Below, piece after piece: positions 32,797 to 34,608 of a stretch of 34,608 nt of DNA. The stretch's first letter is position 1; every line of letters starts with the position of its first letter. Below the pieces are notes generated by a model, which saw only the letters and a program-made list of their open reading frames with translations, had not been told where the DNA came from and made no database searches. The position numbers and the translations under genes were made by a program. Source of the stretch: Chloroflexota bacterium (GTDB taxonomy: Bacteria; Chloroflexota; Anaerolineae; Aggregatilineales; UBA2796); contig RFIM01000097.1 in assembly GCA_003695215.1 (NCBI GenBank), positions 1 to 34,608 of the forward strand, written 5' to 3'.

Positions 32797-33739
32797 ACAT
32801 GATAGGGATGAAGCGGAAACCTTCGCCTTCAGCGACCACAAAGCCTGTGCCAGGGAATGGGAAGTGATAGGCGAAGATGCGCGTGCCGTTGCGAGCGGCT
32901 TCGCCGAAGATGCGGCGGCGCGTCTCAGCTGCTAGCGCGCCGTTGACGTCGAAGGCGGTATGCCAATCAGGGCGCGCTAATGAGACCACGCTGTTGAGCG
33001 CTGTATCCACAGCGTGAAGCATCTGCTGGCCTTCAGACTCAAAGCGGAAAGCCGTATGGCCGAGCGTATGGCCGTAAGCCGCAATAGTCGTCACGCCTGG
33101 CAGAATCTCTGTATCAGGCGCGTACAGCTTGAGCTTATCGCCCGCCGCCTCGAAGATCGCCTTGTTTGTCGCCGCGACGCCAGCCAAAGGCGAATCGGCA
33201 GGCAAGCCGTTCACGAAGTCAAACTCAGCCTGCGAGTAGTGATAAGTGGCGTTTGGGAAAGTCAATGCGCCGTCGGTCAGCGCGCCGCTGACGTGATCAG
33301 GATGCAGGTGTGTGAGCACTAGGTCGGTCACTGACTCGCGCTCAATGCCGAGCAACGCCAAAGTTGCCAAGAGCGCGCCGCCTGCAGCAACGCCAAAGCC
33401 TGTGTCGAAGACCATGGTTTTATCGCCATTGCGTGCCACCAGCACGTTGAATGTGGTTGTGATCGGTGCAGGCACATTGTTGGCTTTCAGCACTTCAGCA
33501 ACGCCGCCTTCAGGTGCATTGCGCCCGAGAACGCTCGGGTCTTGCTGGCGCGCTGCATCGCGGATGACCGTTAGCTCCATAGCGCCGAGCGTAAAGCGGA
33601 AGAAAGCGATAGGCGTCGCTGCGGGCGCGCCTTGTGCGCGCGCAGCCTGCGGCGCAAAGCCGATACGACCGATCAGCGCGCTGCCTAACGCGCCGACGCC
33701 CAGGAACTTGAGCATGTCACGCCGTGAAAAGCTGTTCAT
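32795..33739 (-). CDS. Tat-exported metallo-beta-lactamase-fold hydrolase
   Basis: This protein of 314 residues has a twin-arginine signal (SRRDMLKFLG, then a hydrophobic stretch and ARAQ), so it is exported folded with its metals. The MBL metal motif is LTHLHPDHVSG, followed by GHTLGHTAF, HAVDTA (bridging Asp) and a C-terminal YHFPFPGTGF (last His). It resembles the lactonase/hydrolase subgroup; the substrate is unknown. ATG 33739 is preferred over TTG 33745 because GGAGAGG lies about 9 bp upstream. It is divergent from the DUF35 genes across 263 bp that contain the second TTGTGA-N6-GCACAA site. Confidence 0.9.
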   Translation of the reverse strand: MNSFSRRDMLKFLGVGALGSALIGRIGFAPQAARAQGAPAATPIAFFRFTLGAMELTVIRDAARQQDPSVLGRNAPEGGVAEVLKANNVPAPITTTFNVLVARNGDKTMVFDTGFGVAAGGALLATLALLGIERESVTDLVLTHLHPDHVSGALTDGALTFPNATYHYSQAEFDFVNGLPADSPLAGVAATNKAIFEAAGDKLKLYAPDTEILPGVTTIAAYGHTLGHTAFRFESEGQQMLHAVDTALNSVVSLARPDWHTAFDVNGALAAETRRRIFGEAARNGTRIFAYHFPFPGTGFVVAEGEGFRFIPIM

Positions 33740-33931
33740 CTTCAAAAACCTCTCCAGAAGCTAGACCGATACGTGCTTAATTCTAGCAAGGCACTTTGGC
33801 AATGCCCTTTAGCAAATCATGACGCTTTGATAAGCGTGGCCTTAAGCAAAGGCTCCTTCAGCCACTTCTGAGCGGTTTTGCTAGCTAACACGAGCTCTCT
33901 GAGAGATTTTGAGAGTCCGTTGGCGCTAAAT

Positions 33932-33949
33932 TTGTGATATAAAGCACAA
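33932..33949. promoter_or_regulatory. Second TTGTGA-N6-GCACAA site, with a TATAAA -10 inside it
   Basis: The six central bases are TATAAA (33938-33943), a -10-like hexamer preceded by TGA (extended -10) and pointing to the DUF35 genes about 60 bp away. No -35 box is seen at 17 bp. The outer 12 bases are identical to those at 32195-32212. Confidence 0.45.
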
Positions 33950-34002
33950 GCAAAGCTGAGCGTGCTGAGAAAGCACGCAAGATTGGACTGGAGTAGAGGA
34001 TC

Positions 34003-34197
34003 ATGCACATCGCACAGAATTGGCGCTTGAAGGCACAACGTTATGCATTGAAGGCGGCCCGCTGCGAGCTCTGCCAGACGGTTTACTTCCCGCCGCGCGC
34101 AGTGTGCCCGAACTGCCGTGAGCGCGCCGCTGAGGCACGTCAAGAAGCGCCGCTAGCAGTGAAGATCGGCTCAGAAGCAGTGCGCGTCTCGCACTAG
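34003..34197 (+). CDS. Stand-alone DUF35-type zinc ribbon (64 aa), duplicate of the next gene's N-terminus
   Basis: This 64-residue protein has the rubredoxin-like ribbon of DUF35: Cys21, Cys24, Cys35 and Cys38 in CELCQTVYFPPRAVCPNC. Residues 1-14 (MHIAQNWRLKAQRY) match the start of the next gene almost exactly, in the same register. The OB-fold that normally follows is missing; instead 26 unrelated residues end at a TAG. An AGAGG ribosome site lies just before the ATG, so it is probably translated. It may be a separate subunit or a decaying duplicate. It lies 10 bp before the full-length gene. Confidence 0.7.
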   Translation: MHIAQNWRLKAQRYALKAARCELCQTVYFPPRAVCPNCRERAAEARQEAPLAVKIGSEAVRVSH

Positions 34198-34207
34198 GGT
34201 GACGACT

Positions 34208-34606
34208 ATGCACGTCTCTCAGAATTGGCGTATCAAAGCACAGCGTTACACACTGATCGGCGAGAAGTGCCCTGCCTGCGGCAAGTTCATCTTTCCGCCG
34301 CGCGATATCTGCCCTGAATGCTCGGCTGAAGCAAAGACGGACTATAGCCTGAGCGGCAAGGGCGAAGTCTTCAGCTACACTGTGGTGCAAGAAGCGCCTG
34401 CAGGCTTTGAAGAGCAAGCGCCTTATGTCTTGGCGCTGATCAAGCTGGATGAAGGCCCGCTAGTGACGGCACAGCTGACTGATCTAGACGGCGCACCTGA
34501 GATCGGCATGCGCGTGGAGATGGTGACGCGCAAGCTGCGCGCCGATGGCGCTGACGGCGTGCTGCTCTACGGCTATAAATTCCGCCCTATCTTGCCCGTC
34601 GGCTGA
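34208..34606 (+). CDS. DUF35 OB-fold zinc-ribbon protein (acyl-CoA-associated)
   Basis: This protein of 132 residues has a zinc ribbon (Cys21, Cys24, Cys35, Cys38; CPACGKFIFPPRDICPEC) and a C-terminal OB-fold (GKGEVFSYTVVQEAPAGFEE, YVLALIKLDEGPLVTAQLTD). DUF35 proteins partner thiolase or HMG-CoA-synthase-like enzymes and help pass acyl-CoA intermediates; this is known of the family. No thiolase is visible, but the window ends 2 bp later, and one could follow. ATG 34208 is chosen over GTG 34199 because AGGGTGA lies just before it and the repeated N-terminus then aligns with the upstream gene. Confidence 0.9.
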   Translation: MHVSQNWRIKAQRYTLIGEKCPACGKFIFPPRDICPECSAEAKTDYSLSGKGEVFSYTVVQEAPAGFEEQAPYVLALIKLDEGPLVTAQLTDLDGAPEIGMRVEMVTRKLRADGADGVLLYGYKFRPILPVG

Positions 34607-34608
34607 GC

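Overview
The window looks like chromosomal DNA of a member of the Chloroflexota, most likely an Anaerolineae-like lineage. This is inferred from style, not from a marker gene: Thr-Pro-rich linkers in several exported proteins, membrane-anchored TPR proteins, a CHAT protein with an extracytoplasmic CARDB-like part, a sensor kinase with tandem GAF domains, a type III pantothenate kinase and a DUF35 protein. G+C is fairly high by eye and GCGC-rich, which produces many long antisense shadow frames. I see no transposase, integrase, phage gene, CRISPR array, tRNA or rRNA.

Layout. 1-2564 (+): 3' part of a GAF/GAF histidine kinase translationally coupled to a PIG-L deacetylase. 2549-4443 (-): ssb then rtcB, with a good promoter upstream of ssb. 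4608-7072 (+): yajC, a CcdA-TlpA fusion and a second TlpA-type thioredoxin, a thiol-redox export module. 7058-12455 (-): a four-gene operon of three related membrane-anchored TPR proteins followed by a secreted peptide/nickel-type substrate-binding protein with no transporter beside it. 12613-12993 (-): an unrecognised small gene, followed by about 400 bp of AT-richer DNA. 13403-15532 (+): a large NYN-domain protein; then coaX (-), priA (+), hsp20 (-) and a triple zinc-ribbon protein (-).

21214-27797 (+) is a tight five-gene operon behind a near-consensus promoter: membrane CHAT-CARDB protease-like protein, aroA, a coiled-coil protein, a Thr/Pro-rich lipoprotein and an O-antigen-ligase-like membrane protein. 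It is followed by a 2-hydroxyacid dehydrogenase (-), a TgpA-type transglutaminase-like membrane protein (+), nanE (-), a DoxX-like protein (+), a Tat-exported metallo-beta-lactamase-fold hydrolase (-) and two DUF35-type genes (+), the first of them a stand-alone zinc ribbon.

The genome is compact. Four convergent pairs overlap at their 3' ends by 10-23 bp, while two others carry strong hairpin terminators. The most unusual points are (1) the CHAT operon, joining a membrane caspase-like protein to aroA and envelope genes; (2) the TPR paralogues with eight exactly conserved cysteines; (3) an NYN protein with a decayed second NYN copy; (4) an identical gapped motif TTGTGA-N6-GCACAA at the doxX and DUF35 promoters; and (5) a duplicated DUF35 zinc ribbon. 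None of these is proven to be a new system from sequence alone.
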